Shown here in pieces: positions 16,511 through 28,130 of a DNA stretch of 64,000 nucleotides. Origin of the DNA: Actinomycetales bacterium. Its GTDB lineage: Bacteria; Actinomycetota; Actinomycetes; S36-B12. The notes under the pieces were generated by a model, which had not been told where the DNA came from, made no database searches, and saw only the letters and a list, made by a program, of their open reading frames with translations. The stretch is from the NCBI GenBank assembly GCA_016125355.1, contig WGLX01000011.1, positions 124,264 to 188,263 on the forward strand, written 5' to 3'. Positions within the stretch are counted from its first letter, which is position 1; the number at the start of each line of letters is the position of its first letter. A program made the translations under genes and the position numbers.

Positions 16511-16896
16511 TGGACACCTACCGCGCCCCCACCTCGTGTCCGGTCTGCTCGACCGACCTGATCACCCTGCGCGTCGGCTGCCCGAACTGCGCCACCGAGA
16601 TCTCCGGCCACTTCGAGCCCTGCCGATTCTGCCGACTCGACTCGGCGGACCTGGAGATGCTCGAGGTCTTCCTCCGCAGCCGCGGAAACCTGCGGGACGT
16701 GCAGGCCCACCTCGGCGTCTCCTACCCGACTGCCCGGCAGCGCTTCGGGGAGCTGCTGGCGAGGATGGGCCTCGGTGACGAGCCCGACCCCACCGACTCC
16801 GAGACGGTTCTGCGCGATCTCGCCGCAGGGCGCATCTCGGTGGACGATGCTGAGCAGCTGCTGACCGGTGCGCCTGAGGAGGGCCCGCATGAGTGA
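16510..16896 (+). CDS. DUF2089 zinc-ribbon HTH protein
   Basis: A 128-residue protein. Cysteine pairs C10/C13, C24/C27 and C38/C41 form a zinc ribbon. Residues about 58-84 (GNLRDVQAHLGVSYPTARQR) are a clear helix-turn-helix. Residues about 98-120 (VLRDLAAGRISVDDAEQLL) form a SHOCT-like tail resembling the N-terminus of the preceding protein. It is probably a DNA-binding regulator of its own operon. It overlaps DUF4097 by one base (TGATG) and the ABC ATPase by eight. Confidence 0.85.
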   Translation: MDTYRAPTSCPVCSTDLITLRVGCPNCATEISGHFEPCRFCRLDSADLEMLEVFLRSRGNLRDVQAHLGVSYPTARQRFGELLARMGLGDEPDPTDSETVLRDLAAGRISVDDAEQLLTGAPEEGPHE

Positions 16897-17884
16897 CATC
16901 GCCGTCGACGTCGAGGGGCTGGTCAAGCACTTCGGTGACGTGAAGGCCCTCGACGGCATCGACCTCACCGTGCAACGCGGGCAGGTCGTCGGACTGCTCG
17001 GCCCCAACGGTGCGGGCAAGACCACGACGGTGCGCATCCTCTCCACGCTCCTGCAGCCGACCTCCGGACGGGCGACCGTCGCGGGGTTCGACGTCGTCCA
17101 GCACCCGGACGACGTGCGGCGTGCCATCGGCCTCACCGGCCAGTACGCGGCGATCGACGAGTACCTCACCGGCCGCGAGAACCTCCGCATGTTCGGCGAC
17201 CTGTACCACCTGTCGCCGAAGTACGTTCGTGAGCGGGCCACTGAGCTCTTCGACCTGTTCGACCTCTCGGACGCGGCGGACCGGCCGGCCCGCACCTACT
17301 CCGGAGGCATGCGACGGCGCCTCGACCTGGCGGCCAGCCTGGTGGCCCAGCCATCGATCCTTTTCCTCGACGAGCCCACCACGGGCCTCGACCCACGTTC
17401 GCGCCTCGGACTCTGGGACGTCATCAAGGACCTGGTCGACCGGGGAACGACGGTGCTGCTCACGACGCAGTACCTCGAGGAGGCGGATCAGCTGGCCGAG
17501 GACATCGTGGTCATCGACCACGGTCGCGTCATCGCACACGGCACGTCGGAGCAGCTGAAGGACGAGATCGGCGGCGACCGGATCGAGGTCGTCCTCGTCA
17601 AGCCGGAGGACGTCGGCGGGGCGGTGTCCGCCCTCACGTCCGTGGCGTCGGGTGAGGCCACGGCCGACGACCTGCGGGTCTCCGCGCCCGTCAGCGGCGG
17701 ATCGACCGTGCTCGTCAGCGCCATTCGGGCCCTCGACGCGAACGGGATCGAGGTGTCCGACCTCCAGCTGCGTCGGCCGACGCTCGACGACGTGTTCCTG
17801 TCGCTCACCGGTCACGTGGCCGAGGAGGACCCGTCACCGCAGGGGAAGCGCGGACGCCGCTCGCGCGGGAAGGAGGAGTCATGA
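16889..17884 (+). CDS. ABC exporter ATPase (DrrA-like)
   Basis: A 331-residue ABC ATPase of the daunorubicin-resistance (DrrA) type. Walker A is GPNGAGKTTT, the signature is YSGGMRRRLDLA, Walker B is ILFLDEPTTGLDPRSR, and a DrrA-type C-terminal domain follows. ATG 16889 lies inside the end of the DUF2089 gene. It powers the ABC-2 permease encoded next, overlapping by ATGA. The exported compound is unknown; lipids, peptides or drugs are all handled by this class. Confidence 0.9.
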   Translation: MSDIAVDVEGLVKHFGDVKALDGIDLTVQRGQVVGLLGPNGAGKTTTVRILSTLLQPTSGRATVAGFDVVQHPDDVRRAIGLTGQYAAIDEYLTGRENLRMFGDLYHLSPKYVRERATELFDLFDLSDAADRPARTYSGGMRRRLDLAASLVAQPSILFLDEPTTGLDPRSRLGLWDVIKDLVDRGTTVLLTTQYLEEADQLAEDIVVIDHGRVIAHGTSEQLKDEIGGDRIEVVLVKPEDVGGAVSALTSVASGEATADDLRVSAPVSGGSTVLVSAIRALDANGIEVSDLQLRRPTLDDVFLSLTGHVAEEDPSPQGKRGRRSRGKEES

Positions 17885-18729
17885 CCACCCTCGCCGTCAC
17901 GATGACGCACGCGCGCAGGCGGCCCTTCTACGGATGGACGATCCACGACGGGCTCGTCGTGGCGCGGCGCAACCTGATCCAGACCATCCGGGTGCCGGAG
18001 CTGCTGTTCTTCTCGCTCGTGCAGCCGGTGATCTTCGTCCTGCTGTTCGCCTACGTCTTCGGCGGTGCCATCCCGATCCCCGGAGATGCCGCCACCGACG
18101 CCTACCGCCAGTACCTCATGCCCGGCATCTTCGGCCAGACGGTCGCCTTCGCGGCGGCGTCGAGCACCGTGGGCCTCGCGGAGGACATGCACAAGGGCCT
18201 CATCGACCGGTTCCGGGCTCTGCCCATGGCCCCGGGGGGAGTGCTCATCGGCCGGACCCTCGCTGACGCGACGCGACAGATCCTGGTGCTCTTCGTGCTC
18301 AGCATCACCGGCTACCTCGTGGGATGGCGGATCGACAACGGGCTGCTCAACGCCATCTGGGCGTATGCGCTCCTGCTGCTGTTCGCCTACACGGTGGCCT
18401 GGATCGGCGCGTGGATCGGCCTCTACATGCCGAACCCGGAGACGGCGAACACGGCAGGCCTGGTGTGGCTGTTCCCTCTGACCTTCCTCTCGAACGCGTT
18501 CGTGCCCCTCAACTCCCTGCCCGGCTGGTTGCAGGTCGTGGCCGCGTGGAACCCCATCTCGGCGCTCGTCCTCGCCTGTCGTGAGCTGTTCGGCAACCCC
18601 ACCGGCATCCAGCCGGACTACTGGCCACTTCAGCATGCGGAGCTGTACACCCTGCTGTCCTGCATCACGCTGATCGCGATCTTCGCCACGCTGGCTGTCC
18701 GCCGCTACATGCACACGACCAGCCGCTGA
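17881..18729 (+). CDS. ABC-2 type exporter permease (DrrB-like)
   Basis: A 282-residue permease with six predicted membrane segments. The conserved ABC-2 features include MPGIFGQTVAF, the KGLIDRFRALPM loop that meets the ATPase, and the Pro-rich LTFLSNAFVPLNSLPGWLQ near the end. It is the last gene of the DUF4097-DUF2089-ATPase-permease operon. A long hairpin begins 5 bases after its stop. Confidence 0.9.
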   Translation: MTTLAVTMTHARRRPFYGWTIHDGLVVARRNLIQTIRVPELLFFSLVQPVIFVLLFAYVFGGAIPIPGDAATDAYRQYLMPGIFGQTVAFAAASSTVGLAEDMHKGLIDRFRALPMAPGGVLIGRTLADATRQILVLFVLSITGYLVGWRIDNGLLNAIWAYALLLLFAYTVAWIGAWIGLYMPNPETANTAGLVWLFPLTFLSNAFVPLNSLPGWLQVVAAWNPISALVLACRELFGNPTGIQPDYWPLQHAELYTLLSCITLIAIFATLAVRRYMHTTSR

Positions 18730-18733
18730 GCCG

Positions 18734-18804
18734 CCCCGGTCTGTCTTGAGGTTGCAGTCGCGCACGCCGGCGTGTCGCGACCGCAACCTCAAGACAGACC
18801 GGGG
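18734..18804 (+). terminator. Long-stem hairpin after the exporter operon
   Basis: Arms 18734-18755 and 18783-18804 pair perfectly over 22 bp, and the interior (18756-18782) pairs further with a single bulge. The hairpin begins 5 bases after the permease stop and ends 26 bases before the DUF202 start. There is no U-tract. It is probably the terminator of the 15752-18729 operon. Confidence 0.75.
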
Positions 18805-18829
18805 GTGTGCCGGGCGGTACCGTCGTCCC

Positions 18830-19189
18830 ATGGGTGAACAGGAGGCCAACACCGAGAGTGGCGAGGTGTTCGTCGACTACCGGTTCCTGCTGGCCAATGA
18901 GCGGACCTTCCTCGCCTGGATGCGCACGGCGCTCGGGCTCATCGCCGGCGGCGTGGCACTCGACCAGTTCGTGCGGCTCGAGAAGGGCGAGGGCATCGTC
19001 GTCGCCGCCGCACTCGCGATCATCGTCGCGGGCGCCGTCGTCGCCACGATCGGCACGGTGCGCTGGTCCCGTACAGACGACGCGATGCGCGCCGGCCGAC
19101 CCCTCGAGCGCACGCACGCCCTGATCGTCGTCGGCTCCCTCTTCGCCCTGCTGGCGATCGTCGTCGCCGGCATCGTCGCGCTGACATGA
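18830..19189 (+). CDS. DUF202 (YidH-like) membrane protein
   Basis: A 119-residue protein with three membrane segments. The DUF202 signature DYRFLLANERTFLAWMRTALGL is at about residues 16-37. Family function is unknown. A second, shorter DUF202-like gene follows with ATGA overlap, so the two may form a heteromeric membrane protein. ATG 18830 is close after the 18734 hairpin, and its promoter must lie in the short interval. Confidence 0.87.
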   Translation: MGEQEANTESGEVFVDYRFLLANERTFLAWMRTALGLIAGGVALDQFVRLEKGEGIVVAAALAIIVAGAVVATIGTVRWSRTDDAMRAGRPLERTHALIVVGSLFALLAIVVAGIVALT

Positions 19190-19494
19190 GCAACCCCCAG
19201 TACGACGAGGTGGGCAGCCGCACCCGCCAGTCGTGGCTGCGCACCAGCCTCGGCGTCATCGTGGTGACCCTGCTCGCTGAGCGGGGCCTCATGGTCGCCG
19301 ACCAGTACGGCACTCTCATGTTCGTCGCGCTGGTCCCCGCCGCAGTCGCCCTGACGGTCATCGTGCTGCGGATGCGCTGGCTGCAGGCCCACGACTCCGA
19401 CGCCCTTCCCCGCAGGTACGGGCTGCTGTTCGCGGGGGCACTGTTCGCGCTGATGGCGCTCGCGGCCAGTGTCGTGATCATCCCCAGCCCCTGA
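19186..19494 (+). CDS. Second DUF202-like membrane protein
   Basis: A 102-residue protein with three membrane segments and a shortened DUF202 signature (RTRQSWLRTSLGVIVVTLLAERG). The overlap with the preceding DUF202 gene (ATGA) and with the following DUF5522 gene (TGATG) makes a three-gene operon. Paired large and small DUF202 genes are common in actinobacteria. No function is established. Confidence 0.82.
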   Translation: MSNPQYDEVGSRTRQSWLRTSLGVIVVTLLAERGLMVADQYGTLMFVALVPAAVALTVIVLRMRWLQAHDSDALPRRYGLLFAGALFALMALAASVVIIPSP

Positions 19495-19724
19495 TGAGCG
19501 GCACGGGAGCGCAGGCGCCTTCGCCGTACCCCCAGAAGCCGGAGCGACTTCCTCGCGACCCGGCCGCTCGTGCCGCTGTGATCGCAGCGCACGAGGCCGC
19601 CCTGCAACGGGGCGACGCGGGCTATCGCGACCCGGCGACCGGCCTGTTCGTGATGACCGCTCGATACCTCGCCGATCGCGGCTACTGCTGTGGCAGCGGC
19701 TGCCGGCACTGCCCTTATCCGTAG
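19494..19724 (+). CDS. DUF5522 small cysteine-rich protein
   Basis: A 76-residue soluble protein. The C-terminal DUF5522 block YLADRGYCCGSGCRHCPYP has four cysteines (CC, C and C) plus a histidine that could bind zinc or an iron-sulfur centre. The N-terminal part is Pro/Arg/Ala-rich. Function unknown. It is the third gene of the DUF202 operon, overlapping by one base. Confidence 0.85.
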   Translation: MSGTGAQAPSPYPQKPERLPRDPAARAAVIAAHEAALQRGDAGYRDPATGLFVMTARYLADRGYCCGSGCRHCPYP

Positions 19725-19763
19725 GTGGGCAGATCCGCCGGTGCCCTGGGACAGGCCTCGCAC

Positions 19764-20285
19764 CTAGGCCGAGGCGACGTCGGACTGGAAGCGACGATAC
19801 GAGAACCACGCACGACCCACGGACTCGAAGACGACGAGGGCGAGCATCAGCGTGATGAGCAGCGTCCACGGACCGACGACCGGGAAGTGCTTCTGCTCCG
19901 CGAGGACGCGTACCACCAGGAGCAGGCCGAGCGCGACGTACTCCGCGCGGCTGCGGACGAAGACGATGGCGCGGTGCTCGGGTACGGCTCGGACGTACTG
20001 GATGCGATAGCGGTAATGGCCCGCCGCGAATCCCGCGGCGGCACCGAGCAGGCCGGCCAGGACGTGCTCCCAGTTCTCGATCAGGTCGCCGGCCAGCAGC
20101 AGGCCGATGGCGAACAGCTCGATGATCGGATCGAAGGCGAGGGTCTTGACCGGTCGCAGCCATTGGCCCTGTGGCAGCCCCATCTCCTTGGCCAGCCGCC
20201 TGCTGTCACGGATGTACTTCAGGTCCAAGGCGAGCAGCACGGTCAGGCACATGATCGTGATCAGGGACGTCACGATGATGCCCAT
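19764..20285 (-). CDS. Integral membrane protein, unrecognised
   Basis: About 173 residues with four or five membrane segments ([64 protein letters not shown]). ATG 20285 is chosen because upstream residues look non-coding; GTG starts a little upstream are possible. I do not recognise a family. It is divergent from the DUF255 gene, at about the place where mycobacteria carry a hemolysin III-like membrane protein, but it lacks that family's motifs. Confidence 0.6.
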   Translation of the reverse strand: MGIIVTSLITIMCLTVLLALDLKYIRDSRRLAKEMGLPQGQWLRPVKTLAFDPIIELFAIGLLLAGDLIENWEHVLAGLLGAAAGFAAGHYRYRIQYVRAVPEHRAIVFVRSRAEYVALGLLLVVRVLAEQKHFPVVGPWTLLITLMLALVVFESVGRAWFSYRRFQSDVASA

Positions 20286-20508
20286 CCGCGACTGCAGGCC
20301 GGCTGATGCGGCAGTGACGAGAACCCCCGGCACGACAACCCCCAGACTCGACGTCCCGCCTCGCGCGAAGCGGAACGCTCGGAACGTAGCAGCGGGCAGG
20401 ACCGCATGGCGCGTCGAAGGACGCCGGTCCTGCCGCCGCCCACGCGGTCGATGGCGCACGCGGCAGGAGAGGATGGGGGCCTCGCTCCGCTCACCGAGAG
20501 GACGGCCC

Positions 20509-22524
<2,016 letters not shown>

Positions 22525-22555
22525 CCTGACCGCGGGTTCGAGCGAAGGGTCCGTA

Positions 22556-23317
22556 GTGGGAGTCCGCGATCTGGTGTACGGCGTCTACGAGCGTCGTCTT
22601 GCCCAGCAGATCCCCGTGGAGCGCCGACCCCGCCATGTGGGCGTCATCCTCGACGGCAATCGCCGCTGGGCCACCGAGCGCAGTGCCTCGTCGTCCGCCG
22701 GTCATCGCGCGGGGGCGGCAAAGATCGTCGAGTTCCTCGGCTGGTGCGAGGAGGCGGGCGTCGAGGTGGTCACCTTGTGGCTGCTGTCGACGGACAACCT
22801 GAACCGACCGCCCGCGGAGCTCGAAGCGCTGGTCGGCATCATCGAGGAGACCGTGAGCGGGCTCGTCGAGCAGGGCCGCTGGCGACTGCACCCGGTGGGG
22901 GCCCTGGATCTCCTCCCGTCGCGTACGGCCCGCCTGCTGAAGGAGGCGGAGGACGCCACGGGCGACATCCCGGGGCTCCTCGTCAACGTTGCCGTGGGCT
23001 ATGGGGGCCGGCGCGAGGTGGTCGACGCCGTCCGTTCGCTCCTCCAGGAGGAGGCCAGCAAGGGCACGTCGCTCGACGACCTCGCCAAGGTGCTGGAGCC
23101 GGAGCTCATCGCCGAGCACCTGTACACCAAGGGGCAGCCCGACCCGGACCTCGTCATCCGCACGTCGGGGGAGCAGCGGCTGTCCGGGTTCCTGCTGTGG
23201 CAGAGCGCCCATTCGGAGTTCTACTTCTGCGAGGCGTACTGGCCGGACTTCCGGCACGTGGACTTCCTGCGGGCCATGCGCTCGTACTCGGAGCGCCAGC
23301 GTCGCTACGGCGCCTGA
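22556..23317 (+). CDS. uppS: Isoprenyl transferase (cis-prenyl diphosphate synthase)
   Basis: A 253-residue cis-prenyltransferase. The catalytic aspartate lies in [13 protein letters not shown]; other conserved blocks are [28 protein letters not shown], and [24 protein letters not shown]. By position next to DUF255 it corresponds to M. tuberculosis Rv1086, which makes Z,E-farnesyl diphosphate, so it may be a short-chain enzyme rather than the undecaprenyl synthase. GTG 22556 is the likely start. Confidence 0.88.
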   Translation: MGVRDLVYGVYERRLAQQIPVERRPRHVGVILDGNRRWATERSASSSAGHRAGAAKIVEFLGWCEEAGVEVVTLWLLSTDNLNRPPAELEALVGIIEETVSGLVEQGRWRLHPVGALDLLPSRTARLLKEAEDATGDIPGLLVNVAVGYGGRREVVDAVRSLLQEEASKGTSLDDLAKVLEPELIAEHLYTKGQPDPDLVIRTSGEQRLSGFLLWQSAHSEFYFCEAYWPDFRHVDFLRAMRSYSERQRRYGA

Positions 23318-23472
23318 CCCGTCACCGGACGTTCATCTGGCCGACCTGTCGGCTTCGGCGTGGCTCCGTCGAACCGGGCGCCCTCGGTTCTAGCGTCGTC
23401 GGCAGCGAGGGAGCACCCGCCCCTCCCCAACCACGCCGGGTCACCGGGCTGGTGGCCCCTCTGGAGGTCCAC

Positions 23473-24789
23473 GTGCCCGTTGCCAGCACCGTGCCGGACA
23501 CCCGACGCACCTACATCCTCGACACCTCCGTCCTGCTGTCCGATCCGCGAGCGCTGCTGCGGTTCGACGAGCACGACGTCGTCATCCCGGTGGTCGTGGT
23601 CATGGAGCTCGAGGCGAAGCGCAGTCACCCCGAGCTCGGGTACTTCGCACGTCAGGCACTCCGCCTGCTCGATGACCTCCGGGTGGACAACGGTCGGCTC
23701 GACGAGCCGATGTCCGTCGGTGAGGCGGGCGGCACTGTGCGGGTCGAGCTGAACCACACCGACGTCAGCGTCCTGCCGAGCGGCATGCGGCTCGCGGACA
23801 ACGACACCCGGATCCTCGCCGTCGCGCGGAACCTCCAGGTCGAGGGCTTCGATGTCGTGCTGGTCAGCAAGGACCTGCCGATGCGGGTGAAGGCCTCGTC
23901 GGTCGGCCTGCCCGCCGAGGAGTACCGCGCGGAGCTCGTCGTCGAGACGGGCTACACGGGCATGACCGAGGTCGACGTGTCGGCGGCTGACGTGGACCGG
24001 CTGTACGACGAGCAGGTGATCGACCTCGAGCAGGCTGCGGACCTGCCATGCCACACCGGACTGGTGCTGCTGTCCGAGCGCGGCAGCGCGCTGGGCCGGG
24101 TGACCCCCGACAAGCGGGTGCGGCTCGTGCGCGGCGATCGCGAGGCCTTCGGGATCCACGGTCGCAGTGCCGAGCAGCGAGTGGCCCTCGATCTGTTGCT
24201 CGATCCCGAGGTGGGCATCGTTTCGCTCGGCGGTCGGGCCGGCACCGGCAAGAGCGCACTGGCGCTGTGCGCGGGCCTGGAGGCGGTGCTCGAGCGCCGC
24301 CAGCACCGGAAGGTCATCGTCTTCCGTCCCCTGTTCGCGGTCGGCGGCCAGGAGCTCGGCTACCTGCCCGGAACGGAGGCGGAAAAGATGTCTCCGTGGG
24401 GCCAGGCGGTGTTCGACACCCTGGGCGCGGTGACCACCCAGGAGGTCGTCGAGGAGATCGTCGACCGCGGCATGCTCGAGGTGCTACCGCTGACGCACAT
24501 CCGCGGCCGCTCCCTCCACGATGCCTTCGTCATCGTCGACGAGGCGCAGTCTCTGGAGCGCAACGTGCTGCTCACCGTGCTCTCCCGCGTCGGCCGCGAC
24601 AGCCGTGTCGTGCTGACGCACGATGTCGGCCAGCGCGACAACCTGCGCGTGGGTCGTCATGACGGCGTCGTGGCAGTGGTCGAGAAGCTGAAGGGTCACC
24701 CGCTCTTCGCGCACGTGACCCTCACCCGGTCGGAGCGCTCACCGATCGCGGCTCTTGTGACGGAGATGCTGGAGGACGTGCACCTCTAG
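23473..24789 (+). CDS. phoH2: PhoH2: PIN domain-PhoH ATPase fusion
   Basis: A 438-residue fusion. Residues about 12-150 are a PIN RNase domain ([37 protein letters not shown], carrying the acidic metal ligands). Residues about 210-435 are the PhoH ATPase with Walker [12 protein letters not shown] and Walker [13 protein letters not shown]. Mycobacterial PhoH2 unwinds and cleaves RNA. GTG 23473 is preceded by GGAGG at 5 bases. The 3' end overlaps the convergent membrane gene by 68 bases. Confidence 0.92.
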   Translation: MPVASTVPDTRRTYILDTSVLLSDPRALLRFDEHDVVIPVVVVMELEAKRSHPELGYFARQALRLLDDLRVDNGRLDEPMSVGEAGGTVRVELNHTDVSVLPSGMRLADNDTRILAVARNLQVEGFDVVLVSKDLPMRVKASSVGLPAEEYRAELVVETGYTGMTEVDVSAADVDRLYDEQVIDLEQAADLPCHTGLVLLSERGSALGRVTPDKRVRLVRGDREAFGIHGRSAEQRVALDLLLDPEVGIVSLGGRAGTGKSALALCAGLEAVLERRQHRKVIVFRPLFAVGGQELGYLPGTEAEKMSPWGQAVFDTLGAVTTQEVVEEIVDRGMLEVLPLTHIRGRSLHDAFVIVDEAQSLERNVLLTVLSRVGRDSRVVLTHDVGQRDNLRVGRHDGVVAVVEKLKGHPLFAHVTLTRSERSPIAALVTEMLEDVHL

Positions 24790-25243
24790 CAGGCAGCGTG
24801 GCCAGCCAGAGCAGGCCGGCAGCGATCAGCGCGCGCACGCTGTAGAAGATCACCATCACCGGCAGCATGTCCTGGCCCATGGTCGGGTCGGCCACGATCA
24901 ACGTGGCGAGATAGACCAGTGCGGGCACGACCACGGCCGAGATGCCCAGCGTCCACGCCGCCCAGCGCGGTCGCACGAACACCAGCGCGGTCGCGGCCAG
25001 CAGGGCAACGTCCGCCGGCACCATCCAACGGATCTCGCCGGTACTCGTGAACAGTCCACCGATGGTGACGGCGATGTTCAGCAGCGCGCCGGCCACCATC
25101 ACGATGGCGGCCAGCACCCAGGGCCACAGGCGCTCCGGCTTGACGCGGCCGTCCGCCAGGGCGGCGCCGAGCACGCTGACCACCAGTACAGCCGCGATGC
25201 CGAAGATGATCGAGAAGGCCACTTCCATCGACATGACGATCAC
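24722..25243 (-). CDS. Integral membrane protein, unrecognised
   Basis: About 173 residues (GTG 25243; ATG 25234 is also plausible), with five membrane segments and a Pro/Ser-rich C-terminal tail. The tail is encoded in the 68 bases that overlap the 3' end of phoH2 on the other strand. I do not recognise a family. Long hydrophobic segments such as [16 protein letters not shown] make it a credible gene. It lies between phoH2 and the region upstream of the lysozyme-like gene. Confidence 0.6.
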   Translation of the reverse strand: MIVMSMEVAFSIIFGIAAVLVVSVLGAALADGRVKPERLWPWVLAAIVMVAGALLNIAVTIGGLFTSTGEIRWMVPADVALLAATALVFVRPRWAAWTLGISAVVVPALVYLATLIVADPTMGQDMLPVMVIFYSVRALIAAGLLWLATLPARGARPPASPSQEPRSVSAPTG

Positions 25244-25340
25244 CCCGTCTCACTGTCGAAGTCCTTCACCTCTACGGTCCGACGCTGAGATCGGCACGAA
25301 TAGGGCGCAAAGTGCTGTGGATATCTCTGTGGAAACAGAC

Positions 25341-25354
25341 GTGATCTACGTCAC
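25341..25354. promoter_or_regulatory. CRP/GlxR-like operator
   Basis: GTGATCTACGTCAC matches the actinobacterial CRP/GlxR core GTGA-N6-TCAC exactly. It lies about 200 bases upstream of the secreted lysozyme-like gene. CRP-family control of cell-wall hydrolase (rpf) genes is known in Mycobacterium and Corynebacterium. The rest of the 314-base gap (25244-25557) has no gene I can support and no riboswitch I can fold by eye. Confidence 0.45.
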
Positions 25355-25557
25355 GTTCGTTGTGGCCCGCCCTCGTGGGATTGTGGCGGGAGCGAACAAA
25401 TGCCCGATTTCTCCCGACCTCGATGTGACGTGGTCCACGGCCGATCCGGGTGACAGGGCGCGAGATTTCCGGCACGGTGGTCTTTCGTTGTGCCTGCTCC
25501 AGCAGGGTCGGTAACTCCAGCACAGCAGTACGCATGGAAACGACGAAGGGACGAGCA

Positions 25558-26172
25558 ATGCGGCGACGGATCGCTGCTGCGGCCTTTGCCGCGGCGACGC
25601 TCCTGGCAGCACTGCCCCTGGCCGCTGGCGTCGCGTCGGCCGCGACTCCGGCCGCCGTCTCGGCGGACGACATCTTCTATCCCGAGGGCCAGCAGCCGAC
25701 CGGAGACCAGCCCGCGGCGGACCAGCCTGCGGATCCGGCCCCGGCCAGCGACGCACCCATCTCCAGCCGAACGGACCGCGAGGCCGCGCTCATGCGTGGA
25801 GACCGGCAGGCTGCCGACCTGCTGGGCTGGATGCCGAGTCTGTACCAGGGCAAGTGGTACATGCCCGCGAAGGAGAGCATCCGCCGCTGCATCATGGATC
25901 GGGAGAGCAACTTCAACTACCGTGCGGTCGGCGCCGGTACGTACTTCGGCGCGTACCAGATGAACCGGGGCCTGGCGATCGGCGCGACCTACACGATGCA
26001 GAGGGAAGTGGCGAAGGAGCTCGGCGACGAGGGTGTCGCCATCGTCAAGGCTCTCCGCTCGACGAACCCCAACACGTGGAACCGGTACTGGCAGGACCGC
26101 GCGTTCTGGACCATCTGGCAGAACGGCAAGGGCAAGCACCACTGGCGTGGTGGCGGCCTCAACTGCTTCTAG
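25558..26172 (+). CDS. Secreted lysozyme/transglycosylase-like protein
   Basis: A 204-residue exported protein. The signal peptide (MRRRIAAAAFAAATLLAAL...) ends near ASA-AT at about residue 28. A Pro/Ala/Asp-rich linker leads to a lysozyme-like domain with ESIRRCIMDRESNFNY (probable catalytic glutamate) and GTYFGAYQMN. Two cysteines (RRCIM and the terminal NCF) could form a disulfide. It probably cuts peptidoglycan. AAGGGA precedes ATG 25558. The upstream CRP/GlxR-like site suggests carbon-status control. Confidence 0.8.
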   Translation: MRRRIAAAAFAAATLLAALPLAAGVASAATPAAVSADDIFYPEGQQPTGDQPAADQPADPAPASDAPISSRTDREAALMRGDRQAADLLGWMPSLYQGKWYMPAKESIRRCIMDRESNFNYRAVGAGTYFGAYQMNRGLAIGATYTMQREVAKELGDEGVAIVKALRSTNPNTWNRYWQDRAFWTIWQNGKGKHHWRGGGLNCF

Positions 26173-26202
26173 GCACCCGCCGCCCCCGCTCCCTCCTCCC
26201 GA

Positions 26203-26393
26203 CGAGTTGAACCGCTTCCCGGCTCAATTCTGAAGAATCGAGCCGGTTTCAGCGGTTTTCTGCGAAATCGAACCGCTTTCCTGGCGGCAGGACATCATCG
26301 GCGGCCGTCCTGGCCGAGAGGGCGCAGGCGGTTCAAATTCACGCCTTGACCGCGAAACCGGTGCAATTCTTCAGAATTGCACCGGGAAGCGGT

Positions 26394-26400
<7 letters not shown>
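26203..26400. repeat. Palindromic element B: inverted pair of 74-bp units
   Basis: Two units of the same family as the element at 10508 face each other: 26206-26279 (plus) and 26398-26325 (reverse). Each starts GTTGAACCGCTTCCCGG and has a second GAACCGC box exactly 61 bp on. The internal hairpins differ in sequence: GGCTC...GAGCC in the left unit, GGTGC...GCACC in the right, both still paired. The centre (26280-26324) is 45 bp. The right unit supplies the last serine codon and the TGA stop of the fumarase gene. It separates convergent genes. Confidence 0.85.
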
Positions 26401-28058
<1,658 letters not shown>

Positions 28059-28130
28059 GGGCCCAGCGTAGGCCCGGGCGTCAGGTGGGCGCCGTGATGG
28101 CGGTCACGGGCAGCGGTCAGCGCCCCAGGG

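Noticed and set aside
25400-25557. Possible cyclic-di-AMP (ydaO-type) riboswitch before the lysozyme-like gene
   Set aside because: Wall-hydrolase genes of actinobacteria often have one, but I could not place the conserved stems by eye. A covariance-model search would decide.
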